From JAWVFM01 sp963841455 (GTDB lineage Bacteria > Actinomycetota > Thermoleophilia > Solirubrobacterales > 70-9): 64,000 nucleotides of DNA. The DNA lies in contig CAWJCU010000007.1 of the NCBI GenBank assembly GCA_963841455.1, forward strand, positions 248,001-312,000, given 5' to 3'. The position numbers and the translations under genes are program-made. Under the pieces are notes generated by a model that was given only the letters and a program-made list of their open reading frames with translations, made no database searches and was not told the DNA's origin. This document shows positions 57,298-64,000 of the stretch, one piece after another. Numbering within the stretch: position 1 is the first letter of the stretch; each line of letters opens with the position of its first letter.

Positions 57298-59504
57298 AGA
57301 AGCGCGTTCACGAGATCGCCAAGGAGCGGGGCCTCACCAGTAAGGAGGTGATCGCGGCGCTGAACGACGCCGGGGTCGAGGTCAAGGCCGCCGCCTCGAG
57401 CGTCGAGGAGGACGTTGCCGCGAAGGCGCTTGCCGCGCGTAACGGCGGCGGCGACGCATCCCCCGAGCCCGCGGCGGCCGCCGGCGACGGCGCACCGCCG
57501 AAGCAGGCCGCCGAGGCGAAGCCGGTCGAGCCCGTCAGGCCGGTTCGGCCCCAGGGCACGGCCGCATCCGGAGGCACCGGCCAGCGCCGTCGCAGGCGCG
57601 TCGTGATCGACTCCCAGGCCTCCCGGCGCGACCATCAGCCACCGCCCCCGCCGAGCCGACCACCCCGGCGCCGCGGAGGCCGCCGCCGCCGGCCGCTGCT
57701 CGAGGAGCCGGTCGATAGAGGGCCGGTCGAGCCGGAGGAGGAGCAGGTCGTCACCGTGAGCTCCGGAGCCACCGTCCGCGAGGTCGCGGAGACATTTGGA
57801 GTCGGCGGCGCGGACGTGATCAAGGCGCTGATGGGCATGGGCGAGATGGCGACCCTCACCCAGACGCTTCCGGACGAAACGATCGAGCTCGTCGCTAAGG
57901 AGCTGGGCCGGAAGGTCGACGTGGTGAGCGCCGCCGACGAGGAGGCCGAGGAGCCGGCCTACGAGGACGCCGCGGAGGACCTGGTCGATCGGCCGCCCGT
58001 GGTGACGATCATGGGCCACGTCGACCACGGCAAGACCTCGCTCCTCGACCGCATCCGTGAGACTGAGGTGGCCGCGGGCGAGGCCGGCGGGATCACGCAG
58101 CACATCGGCGCCTACCAGGTCCGCCACAACGGCAGGACCATCACCTTCCTGGACACCCCGGGCCACGAGGCGTTCACGGCGATGCGCGCGCGCGGAGCCC
58201 GGGTCACGGACCTCGCCGTCATCGTCGTCGCGGCGGACGATGGCGTCATGCCGCAGACGATCGAGGCGATCGACCACGCTCGCGCGGCCGACGTGCCGAT
58301 CGTGGTCGCGATCAACAAGATCGACCTTCCCGACGCCAACCCCGATCGCGTGAAGGGCGAGCTCGCTCAGCAGGGCCTCAACCCCGAGGACTGGGGCGGT
58401 GACACGGTGTTCGGGAACGTCTCCGCGAAGACCGGAGACGGGCTCGAGGAGCTTCTGGAGATGCTCCAGCTCGTGGCGGAGGTCGAGGAGCTCAAGGCGA
58501 ATCCGAGCGCTCCCGCGTCCGGCACCGTCATCGAGTCGCACCTCGATCCCGGCCGCGGTCCGGTCGTCACGGTGCTCGTTCAGAGAGGGACCCTCGAGGT
58601 TGGCGACGCGGTAGTCGCCGGCCCGGTCTGGGGGAGGGTGCGCGCGATGCAGGACCACACCGGGGCGCGCATCACCGCCGCGCGGCCGGGCGATCCCGTG
58701 GAGGTCCTCGGGTTCGACGGCGTCTGCGAGGCCGGCGAGCGCGTGGAGATGGTCGAGAACGACCGCCGCGCACGCCAGCTCGCGCAGGAGCGCGCGCACC
58801 GGCTTAAGACCGAACAGCTTGCCCGCCGCCAGGCTCGCCGGGTCACGCTCGACGAGGTGTTCGCGCGGGCCACCGAGGGCGCGCTCAAGGAGCTCGCCAT
58901 CGTGCTCAAGGCCGACGTGTCCGGCTCGCTCGAGGCGCTTCAGGACGAGATCGCGAAGGCGCCCCAGGAGCAGGTCACCGTGAACGTCATCCACGCCGCC
59001 ACGGGCGGTATCAACGAGTCCGACGTCATGCTCGCATCCGCCTCCGACGCGATCATCATCGGCTTCAACGTGCGGCCCCTCGCCGACGCGCGGCGCGCGG
59101 CCGAGCGCGAGGGCGTCGAGATCCGCACCTATTCGGTCATCTACAAGGTCACGGAGGACCTGCGGGCCGCGATGGAGGGCATGCTCGAGGCCGTGGAGGT
59201 CGAAGAGGCGCTCGGCCAGGCGGACGTGAAGGAGCTATTCCGCGCCTCTCGCGTCGGGACGATCGCCGGGTGCGAGGTCACGGACGGGAAGATCACACGC
59301 ATTGCCGAGGTTCGCCTCGTACGGGAGGGGACAGTCGTGTGGACGGGCCGCATCGGGTCGCTGCGCCGCTTCAAGGACAACGTCCAGGAGGTCACCGAGG
59401 GCCTTGAGTGCGGAATCGTCCTGGAGGGCTTCCAGGACGTGAAGGTCGGCGACGTCATCGAGGCCTTCGAGACCCGCCAGGTCGAGCAGACGCTCGATCA
59501 GTAG
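57294..59504 (+). CDS. infB: Translation initiation factor IF-2
   Basis: The 736-residue protein has an N-terminal IF2-N domain (K-R-V-H-E-I-A-K-E-R-G-L-T-S-K-E-V) and a Pro/Arg/Ala-rich linker to about residue 145. The GTPase domain follows (G-H-V-D-H-G-K-T-S-L-L-D, D-T-P-G-H-E-A-F, N-K-I-D), then beta-barrel domains and the C-terminal fMet-tRNA-binding domain. It is shorter than many actinobacterial IF-2 proteins because the linker is reduced. It overlaps nusA. Confidence 0.97.
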   Translation: MKKRVHEIAKERGLTSKEVIAALNDAGVEVKAAASSVEEDVAAKALAARNGGGDASPEPAAAAGDGAPPKQAAEAKPVEPVRPVRPQGTAASGGTGQRRRRRVVIDSQASRRDHQPPPPPSRPPRRRGGRRRRPLLEEPVDRGPVEPEEEQVVTVSSGATVREVAETFGVGGADVIKALMGMGEMATLTQTLPDETIELVAKELGRKVDVVSAADEEAEEPAYEDAAEDLVDRPPVVTIMGHVDHGKTSLLDRIRETEVAAGEAGGITQHIGAYQVRHNGRTITFLDTPGHEAFTAMRARGARVTDLAVIVVAADDGVMPQTIEAIDHARAADVPIVVAINKIDLPDANPDRVKGELAQQGLNPEDWGGDTVFGNVSAKTGDGLEELLEMLQLVAEVEELKANPSAPASGTVIESHLDPGRGPVVTVLVQRGTLEVGDAVVAGPVWGRVRAMQDHTGARITAARPGDPVEVLGFDGVCEAGERVEMVENDRRARQLAQERAHRLKTEQLARRQARRVTLDEVFARATEGALKELAIVLKADVSGSLEALQDEIAKAPQEQVTVNVIHAATGGINESDVMLASASDAIIIGFNVRPLADARRAAEREGVEIRTYSVIYKVTEDLRAAMEGMLEAVEVEEALGQADVKELFRASRVGTIAGCEVTDGKITRIAEVRLVREGTVVWTGRIGSLRRFKDNVQEVTEGLECGIVLEGFQDVKVGDVIEAFETRQVEQTLDQ

Positions 59505-59513
59505 CGGCTTGGC

Positions 59514-59810
59514 TTGACGCCCTTCGTCTGCCTGCTCGAAGTTCGTCTGCACTTCGCCGACTCGCACGATCTGAAGGGCAAGCGCAAGGCGCTCCACTCG
59601 CTCAAAGCGGGGATCAGGCAGCGGTTCGGCGCTTCCGTCGCCGAGATCGACGGTCACGCCACCTGGCAGCGGTCGACGCTCTTATGCGCGCTCGTGGGCG
59701 ACGGCGAGGTCTCGTCGCGGGCCGATGAGGTCGAGCGATTCATCCTCGCGCGCCTCGGCGACGCCGCCTCCTTCCAGCGTGACCTGCTGAGCCTGGAGGA
59801 CATACGATGA
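59514..59810 (+). CDS. DUF503 (YlxP-like) protein
   Basis: The 98-residue protein matches the DUF503 family: C-L-L-E-V-R-L-H-F-A-D-S-H-D-L-K-G-K-R and I-R-Q-R-F-G-A-S-V-A-E. It is usually found, as here, between infB and rbfA. A role in ribosome maturation is suspected. The start is TTG. It overlaps rbfA by four bases. Confidence 0.9.
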   Translation: MTPFVCLLEVRLHFADSHDLKGKRKALHSLKAGIRQRFGASVAEIDGHATWQRSTLLCALVGDGEVSSRADEVERFILARLGDAASFQRDLLSLEDIR

Positions 59811-60142
59811 CCGAGCGTATGCGCAGGGTGAACGAGGCCCTGCGAGAGGTGATCGCATCAGCGATCGCGGGGGAGCTCGAAGACCCCCGCATTGGATTCG
59901 TCACCGTGACCTCCGTCGAGACATCCCCTGACCTGCGAAGCGCGCGCGTCTTCGTGAGCGTCCTGGGCTCAGAGGCCGAGCGCGACAGCACCCTCGCCGC
60001 GCTGGCTTCCTCGCACGGCGTCGTTCAGGCCGCGATCGCCAGGGAGATGCGCCTCAAGCGCACGCCCACCCTCAAATTCGTCTACGACGATGCTCCCGAG
60101 CGGGGCGTGCGTCTCTCGCGCCTGCTCGAGGAGGGGGAGTGA
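59807..60142 (+). CDS. rbfA: Ribosome-binding factor A
   Basis: The 111-residue protein has the KH-like RbfA fold (M-R-R-V-N-E-A-L-R-E-V-I-A-S-A-I, D-P-R-I-G-F-V-T-V-T-S-V-E, L-R-S-A-R-V-F-V-S). It acts in late 30S maturation. Both ends overlap neighbours by four bases. Confidence 0.95.
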   Translation: MTERMRRVNEALREVIASAIAGELEDPRIGFVTVTSVETSPDLRSARVFVSVLGSEAERDSTLAALASSHGVVQAAIAREMRLKRTPTLKFVYDDAPERGVRLSRLLEEGE

Positions 60143-61134
60143 GCACGGCGACCCAGGCGTCATCCGAGCTCGATCGGGTGGTCGCGGCGCTCCGCGACGG
60201 GGAGCGGTTCCTGCTCACGACGCACGAGGGGCCCGATGGCGATGCGCTGGGCTCGCTCCTCGGGCTGCACGCGGTCCTGACCCAACTCGGCAAGGACTCG
60301 GTGATGTTCCTCGCGGCGAAGGAGTTCCCGCTCCCCGTCGAGTACCGCTTCCTCCCGCTCACGGACGTCTTCCACGAGCCGCCGGTGGACCTCGTCGATC
60401 GCACGCTCGTGTTCCTCGACTGCGGGAACATCGATCGCATGCCCGTCGACTCGCTCCAGCGCGACGACGGGCCGATCCTGAACATCGACCACCATCACGA
60501 CAACACGAGGTTCGGCACGGTAAACCTCGTCGACACCGCCGCCTCGTGCACGGCCGAGATCGTCTACCGCATCGCGGGCGAGCTGGGAGCCGACGTCACC
60601 CCTGAGATCGCGTCCGCCCTCTACGTGGGCCTCGTCACGGACACCGGACGCTTCATGTACGAGAACGCCGGCCCCTCGGCGCATCGGATGGCCGCTGAGC
60701 TGATCGAGGCCGGCGTCGACGTCCACGACACCTACCGCCGTCTCTATGAGCGGGTGCCGCTCGAGAAGCTGCGCCTGATATCTCGCGCGCTCGAGCGGAT
60801 CGAGCGGATCGACGGCGGGGCCCTTGCGATCACCTACATCTCGAACGAGGACTACGCGGCGGCGGGCGCCGACGAGTCGCTCACGGAGGGTGTCATCGAC
60901 TACGTTCGCTCGCTCGAGGGGGCGAGGCTCGCGGCTGTTGTCCGCGACCGCGGCGACGGAGGCACCGCAGCGCGGAAGGTGAGCCTGCGATCGACGGGCG
61001 GTGACATCGACGTCTCCGCGATCGCGCGGCGCCATGGCGGCGGAGGGCACCCACGCGCGGCGGGCTTCTCGACCGACCTCCCGTACGACGAGCTCGTGGA
61101 GTCGCTTCGTGGCGAGCTCGACGACGAGCGCTGA
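60139..61134 (+). CDS. DHH/DHHA1 phosphoesterase, NrnA-like (nanoRNase/pAp phosphatase)
   Basis: The 331-residue protein has the DHH motifs H-E-G-P-D-G-D-A-L-G-S, L-D-C-G, N-I-D-H-H-H-D-N and D-T-G-R-F. The DHHA1 motif G-G-G-G-H-P-R-A-A-G is near the end. NrnA-type enzymes degrade very short RNAs and pAp. The gene lies between rbfA and truB, the usual place in Gram-positive bacteria. The start is GTG. Confidence 0.92.
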   Translation: MSTATQASSELDRVVAALRDGERFLLTTHEGPDGDALGSLLGLHAVLTQLGKDSVMFLAAKEFPLPVEYRFLPLTDVFHEPPVDLVDRTLVFLDCGNIDRMPVDSLQRDDGPILNIDHHHDNTRFGTVNLVDTAASCTAEIVYRIAGELGADVTPEIASALYVGLVTDTGRFMYENAGPSAHRMAAELIEAGVDVHDTYRRLYERVPLEKLRLISRALERIERIDGGALAITYISNEDYAAAGADESLTEGVIDYVRSLEGARLAAVVRDRGDGGTAARKVSLRSTGGDIDVSAIARRHGGGGHPRAAGFSTDLPYDELVESLRGELDDER

Positions 61135-61762
61135 GGCCGCCCGCGCGGGCGTCCTGCTGGTCGACAAGCCCGCGGGGCCGACCTCCCACGACGTGGTGGC
61201 CAGGGTCCGCCGCGAACGCGGCATGAAGGCCGGCCACGCCGGCACGCTCGATCCCTTCGCCACGGGGCTGCTGATCGTGCTGTTGGGCCGGGAGGCCACC
61301 CGCCTGCAATCCCGCTTCATGGCCCTCCCCAAGCTCTACCGGGCGACGGCCCGTTTCGGAGCCGTCTCGACCACGGGAGACCCAGAGGGCGAGATCACGG
61401 AGACGGGAACGGTCCCGTCGGGGCAGCTGGAGCTCCCGACCGGCCCGATTCGCCAACGCGCGCCGGCGTACTCGGCGGTCAAGGTGCGGGGGGAGCGCGC
61501 CTACCGCCGGGCGCGAAGGGGCGAGGACGTGGACCCCGGGGAGCGTGACGTGATCGTCCATCGCTTCGAGGAGCTCTGGCGCGAGGGCGATCGGGCGGGC
61601 TTCGAGATCGAGTGCTCGTCCGGCACCTACGTCCGCAGCCTGATCGCCGATCTCGGCGACGCCTACACGGAGAGCTTGAGGCGGCTCGCGATCGGACCCT
61701 TCTCGGTGGACGAGGCCGGCGCCTTCATGGGCGTCGCGGATGCGCTCGCGCGGGCTGAGTGA
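61109..61762 (+). CDS. truB: tRNA pseudouridine-55 synthase, short form
   Basis: The 217-residue protein has the TruB core: L-V-D-K-P-A-G-P-T-S-H-D-V-V, the catalytic Asp in G-H-A-G-T-L-D-P-F-A-T-G-L-L, P-A-Y-S-A-V-K-V and Y-V-R-S-L-I-A-D-L-G. It ends at the point where the C-terminal PUA-like domain would begin (about 300 residues in most bacteria), so that domain is absent. GTG 61109 lies seven bases after GGAG and within the end of the preceding gene (26-base overlap). Confidence 0.9.
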   Translation: MASSTTSAEAARAGVLLVDKPAGPTSHDVVARVRRERGMKAGHAGTLDPFATGLLIVLLGREATRLQSRFMALPKLYRATARFGAVSTTGDPEGEITETGTVPSGQLELPTGPIRQRAPAYSAVKVRGERAYRRARRGEDVDPGERDVIVHRFEELWREGDRAGFEIECSSGTYVRSLIADLGDAYTESLRRLAIGPFSVDEAGAFMGVADALARAE

Positions 61763-61789
61763 GAGGCTTTCAGCCCGAATGGCGCTGGA
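61760..61789 (+). repeat. Partial copy of the dispersed hairpin repeat
   Basis: The truB TGA begins TGAGAGGCTTTCAGCCCGAA, which matches the first half of the repeat units at 40923 and 62660 (a GGC/GCC hairpin followed by CCGAA). The second hairpin is missing. The ribF ATG at 61779 lies inside it. Confidence 0.4.
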
Positions 61790-62672
61790 AGTCACGAACC
61801 TCCCCGACGCGAAGCGGCGTTCGCGCCAACTCGCGATCGGCAGCTTCGACGGCGTTCACGTCGGGCACCGCCAGGTGATCGAGGGCGCCGACACCGTCCT
61901 CACCTTCGAGCCGCATCCGCTGCGCGTGATCCATCCGGAGGCGGCCCCGAAGCTCCTCATGCCGTTCGACATCAAGCGCGACGTCATCGCGGGCCTGGGG
62001 GTGGACGAGCTCGTCGTCATCCCATTCGACCGCGAGTTCTCGACCATCGCCCCGGACGACTTCATCGAGCTGATCCTGATCGGGCAACTCGGTGCCGAGA
62101 GCGTGTCGGTGGGGGAGAACTTCCGCTTCGGCGCGAGGGCGAAGGGAACACCGGAGCTCCTCGCGTCCCGCGAGGAGTTCTCAACCAGAGTCGTCCCGCT
62201 CGTGGAGGTCGACGGCGAGACCGTGTCGTCGACCCGCATCCGCGCCCTGGTCGCCGCGGGCGACGTGGAGGGGGCCATGCGCTGCCTGGGGGCTCCGTTC
62301 ATGCTCGAGGGCGGCGTGGTGACGGGCGACGAGCGCGGGCGCGAGCTCGGGTTCCCGACCGCGAACCTGGTGCCCTCCGACGAGTACGTCTGCCCCGGCC
62401 ACGGCGTGTACGCAGCGTTTGCAAACGGGCACGCGGCCGCGGTCAACGTCGGCGTGCGACCTACTTTCGAGACTGGCCGCGGGCTCCTGGTCGAGGCGCA
62501 CCTGATCGACTTCGACGCGGATCTCTACGGGCGGCCGCTGCGCGTCGCGTTCATTGCGCGGCTCCGCGGCGAGCGCCGGTTCGCCGGGGCCGAGGAGCTC
62601 ATCGCGCAGATGCACCGGGACGTGGCCGAGGCGAGAGACCTGTGTGCACGGTTTGTCAGTGAGGGGCCTTAG
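61779..62672 (+). CDS. ribF: Riboflavin kinase / FAD synthetase
   Basis: The 297-residue protein has the FAD synthetase domain (G-S-F-D-G-V-H-V-G-H, F-E-P-H-P-L, V-S-S-T-R-I-R) and the flavokinase domain (G-E-R-G-R-E-L-G-F-P-T-A-N-L, the N-V-G-V-R-P-T-F motif). It makes FMN and FAD. ATG 61779 fits the family. The last four codons (S-E-G-P) and the TAG are formed by repeat copy C. Confidence 0.95.
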   Translation: MALEVTNLPDAKRRSRQLAIGSFDGVHVGHRQVIEGADTVLTFEPHPLRVIHPEAAPKLLMPFDIKRDVIAGLGVDELVVIPFDREFSTIAPDDFIELILIGQLGAESVSVGENFRFGARAKGTPELLASREEFSTRVVPLVEVDGETVSSTRIRALVAAGDVEGAMRCLGAPFMLEGGVVTGDERGRELGFPTANLVPSDEYVCPGHGVYAAFANGHAAAVNVGVRPTFETGRGLLVEAHLIDFDADLYGRPLRVAFIARLRGERRFAGAEELIAQMHRDVAEARDLCARFVSEGP

Positions 62673-62713
62673 CCCCGAAAGCAGCATGTAAGGGCGCCGG
62701 AGGCGCCCGCAAG
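62660..62713 (+). repeat. Dispersed two-hairpin repeat, copy C
   Basis: The unit reads TGAGGGGC-CTTA-GCCCC, GAAAGCAGCATGTAA, GGGCGCC-GGA-GGCGCCC, GCAAG. It overlaps the ribF stop codon and lies between ribF and rpsO. Confidence 0.8.
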
Positions 62714-62737
62714 GCATTCCGGGAGATCGGCAAACGC

Positions 62738-62743
62738 TAAGCT
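62738..62743 (+). promoter_or_regulatory. -10 element of rpsO, leaderless
   Basis: TAAGCT ends eight bases before the rpsO ATG at 62752. TTCCGG (62716-62721) with a 16-base spacer is a weak -35 candidate. There is no ribosome-binding site. Confidence 0.5.
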
Positions 62744-62751
62744 CGCGTGCC

Positions 62752-63021
62752 ATGTCTTTGACCAAGGAGCGAAAGCAGGAGCTGATCGGCAAGTACGGCC
62801 GGTCCGACGACGACACCGGCTCTGCCGAGGTCCAGGTCGCCCTGCTCACCGAGCGGATCAACGAGCTCACCGAGCACCTGCGAACGCACAGCAAGGACCA
62901 TCACTCCCGCCGCGGCCTCCTGATGATGGTCGGCAAGCGTCGCCGTCTCCTCCGCTACCTCGAGCGCGCCGACGTCGATCGGTACCGTGCCCTCGTGGCG
63001 GACCTCGGTCTACGGCACTAG
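62752..63021 (+). CDS. rpsO: 30S ribosomal protein S15
   Basis: The 89-residue protein is a complete S15: T-K-E-R-K-Q-E-L-I-G-K-Y-G, T-G-S-A-E-V-Q-V-A-L-L-T, L-R-T-H-S-K-D-H-H-S-R-R-G-L and L-L-R-Y-L. It binds the central domain of 16S rRNA. pnp follows after 88 bases, the usual order. Confidence 0.97.
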   Translation: MSLTKERKQELIGKYGRSDDDTGSAEVQVALLTERINELTEHLRTHSKDHHSRRGLLMMVGKRRRLLRYLERADVDRYRALVADLGLRH

Positions 63022-63049
63022 CGGCCCCCGCTAACATCGCCTCCGTTAG

Positions 63050-63090
63050 AGAACGAGAGTTCTGAGCAAGAAAGGCCGCCATCCGGGCGG
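63050..63090 (+). promoter_or_regulatory. Two hairpins in the rpsO-pnp spacer
   Basis: AGAAC-GAGA-GTTCT (63050-63063) and CCGCC-ATCCG-GGCGG (63076-63090) precede the pnp ribosome-binding site GAAAGGAA (63093-63100). In other bacteria this leader is a processing site through which PNPase controls its own mRNA; that role here is inference. Confidence 0.45.
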
Positions 63091-63109
63091 TTGAAAGGAA
63101 CAAAATTTC

Positions 63110-64000
63110 ATGAGCATGTTTGACGTGAGCCGCGTCTCGGCGGACGTTGGAGCGGGGGAGATCAGCTTCGAGACCGGCAAGCTCGCCCGCCAGGCGGGCG
63201 GAGCGGTCGTCGTCCAGAGCGGCGACACCATGGTCCTCGCGACGGCCACCGTGGGCAGCCTCCGGGACGTGGATTTCCTTCCCCTGACGGTCGACGTCGA
63301 GGAGAAGCACTACGCGGCCGGCAAGATCCCCGGCTCGTTCTTCCGCCGCGAGGCGAGGGCCGGCGAGAAGGCCACGCTGACCGCGCGGATGATCGATCGA
63401 CCGATTCGTCCGCTCTTCCCCAAGGGCTGGCACTACGACACCCAGATCGTCTGCCAGCCGCTGTCGGTGGACCACGTCCACCCCTACGACATCCTGGCGA
63501 TGAACGGCGCCTCGGCCGCGATCGCGATCTCGTCGATCCCCGTCGACAAGCACGTCGGCTCGGTGCGGGTCGGCAAGCTCGAAGGCGACTTCGTCGTCAA
63601 CCCCGACGAGGAGGCTTCCGAAGGCCTCGAGATGGACTTGGTCGTCTCCGGCACCGACGAGGCGATCCTGATGGTCGAGTGCGGGGCGAACGGCGTCACC
63701 GAGGCCGAGGTCCTCGACGCGCTCGACATCGCGCACGCTGAGATCAAGAAGCTCACCGCGGCGATGGAGGAGCTTCGCGGCAAGGCCGGCAAGGACAAGC
63801 TCGAGATCGAGGCGCCGACGGTCGACGAGGCGCTCCTGGAGAAGATCGTCATCTCCCACGGCGAGAAGCTCGACGAGGCGACCCAGGTCCCCGAGAAGCT
63901 CGCTCGACAGGACGCGATCAAGGCGGTCTCCGACGAGGTCCTCACCACCTACGCGTCCGACGACGACGAGGAGAAGTCCGCGGAGGTCGCAAGCGCCTTC
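63110..64000 (+). CDS. pnp: Polynucleotide phosphorylase, 3' end cut by window edge
   Basis: The visible 297 residues form the first RNase PH domain and the start of the linker: G-E-I-S-F-E-T-G-K-L-A-R-Q-A-G-G-A-V, the G-S-F-F-R-R-E motif, R-P-I-R-P-L-F-P-K-G and the D-I-L-A-M-N-G-A-S-A-A segment. The enzyme degrades RNA phosphorolytically from the 3' end. An ATG two codons later (63116) is an alternative start. The gene continues beyond the window. Confidence 0.96.
   Translation, partial: MSMFDVSRVSADVGAGEISFETGKLARQAGGAVVVQSGDTMVLATATVGSLRDVDFLPLTVDVEEKHYAAGKIPGSFFRREARAGEKATLTARMIDRPIRPLFPKGWHYDTQIVCQPLSVDHVHPYDILAMNGASAAIAISSIPVDKHVGSVRVGKLEGDFVVNPDEEASEGLEMDLVVSGTDEAILMVECGANGVTEAEVLDALDIAHAEIKKLTAAMEELRGKAGKDKLEIEAPTVDEALLEKIVISHGEKLDEATQVPEKLARQDAIKAVSDEVLTTYASDDDEEKSAEVASAF

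Noticed and set aside
35767..62713. The dispersed repeat as a CRISPR array or attC series
   Set aside because: Copies are many kilobases apart, lack regular spacers, and no cas or integrase genes are present.
62660..62751. Repeat copy C as an S15 autoregulatory leader
   Set aside because: The same element occurs at unrelated genes, and rpsO has a -10 box downstream of it, so the repeat is probably not in the rpsO mRNA.

Overview
The window is a GC-rich (roughly 70 %) bacterial chromosome segment with no rRNA genes, prophage, CRISPR array or insertion sequence that I can see. Gene content and order point to Actinomycetota. Signals are an actinobacterial integration host factor (mihF) ahead of gmk-rpoZ-coaBC, a pdxS-pdxT...yebC-ruvC-ruvA-ruvB...secDF...rel block, and a rimP-nusA-infB...rbfA block. 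A fused SecDF, several NTF2/SnoaL-like proteins starting M-S-x-E-x, and the mix of families suggest class Thermoleophilia. That class assignment is inference from memory, not a search. Many genes begin 6-9 nt after a TANNNT or TATAAT-like box, so leaderless transcription looks common.

Layout. 1-13 kb is accessory: three SnoaL-like genes (one frameshifted), an NAD-dependent reductase, an FAD oxidoreductase, a secreted HExxH metallopeptidase, a KimA-like permease, a GT-C-like membrane protein, an amidase, an RpiR-type regulator and an HNH nuclease. 13-28 kb is housekeeping: vitamin B6 synthesis (pdxST), an M29 peptidase, yebC, Holliday junction processing (ruvCAB), a zinc-ribbon/PAS protein, secDF, recJ and the (p)ppGpp synthetase/hydrolase. 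28-34 kb is a minus-strand operon: CorA, YjbQ, HIT, phosphohexomutase, metallo-beta-lactamase, lipid kinase, HIT. 34-36 kb holds a SAM-I riboswitch with its terminator in front of a threonine-synthase-like PLP enzyme and a ThiS/MoaD-like sulfur carrier. 36-42 kb carries sugar-nucleotide genes, a GST-like protein, an FAD-linked oxidase, tRNA-Arg(CCG), RNase Z and an alpha/beta hydrolase. 42-52 kb is the pyrimidine operon (pyrR site, pyrR, pyrB, pyrC, an isochorismatase-like gene, carA, carB, pyrK, pyrD), followed by mihF, gmk, rpoZ, coaBC, a TPR protein and dtd. 55-64 kb is the translation/RNA operon: a leader terminator, rimP, nusA, infB, DUF503, rbfA, nrnA-like, truB, ribF, then rpsO and the start of pnp.

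The most interesting system is the SAM-riboswitch-controlled thrC-like/sulfur-carrier pair. It may be a protein-thiocarboxylate route to homocysteine rather than a threonine gene. Other noteworthy signals are a dispersed, covarying two-hairpin repeat, an in-frame palindromic insert in pyrK, a leader terminator ahead of rimP-nusA-infB, and an extra Cys/His cluster in NusA. Several otherwise well-conserved genes, including the pyrC and hexomutase copies here, carry single-base frameshifts. Their number and positions look more like residual sequencing errors than decay.
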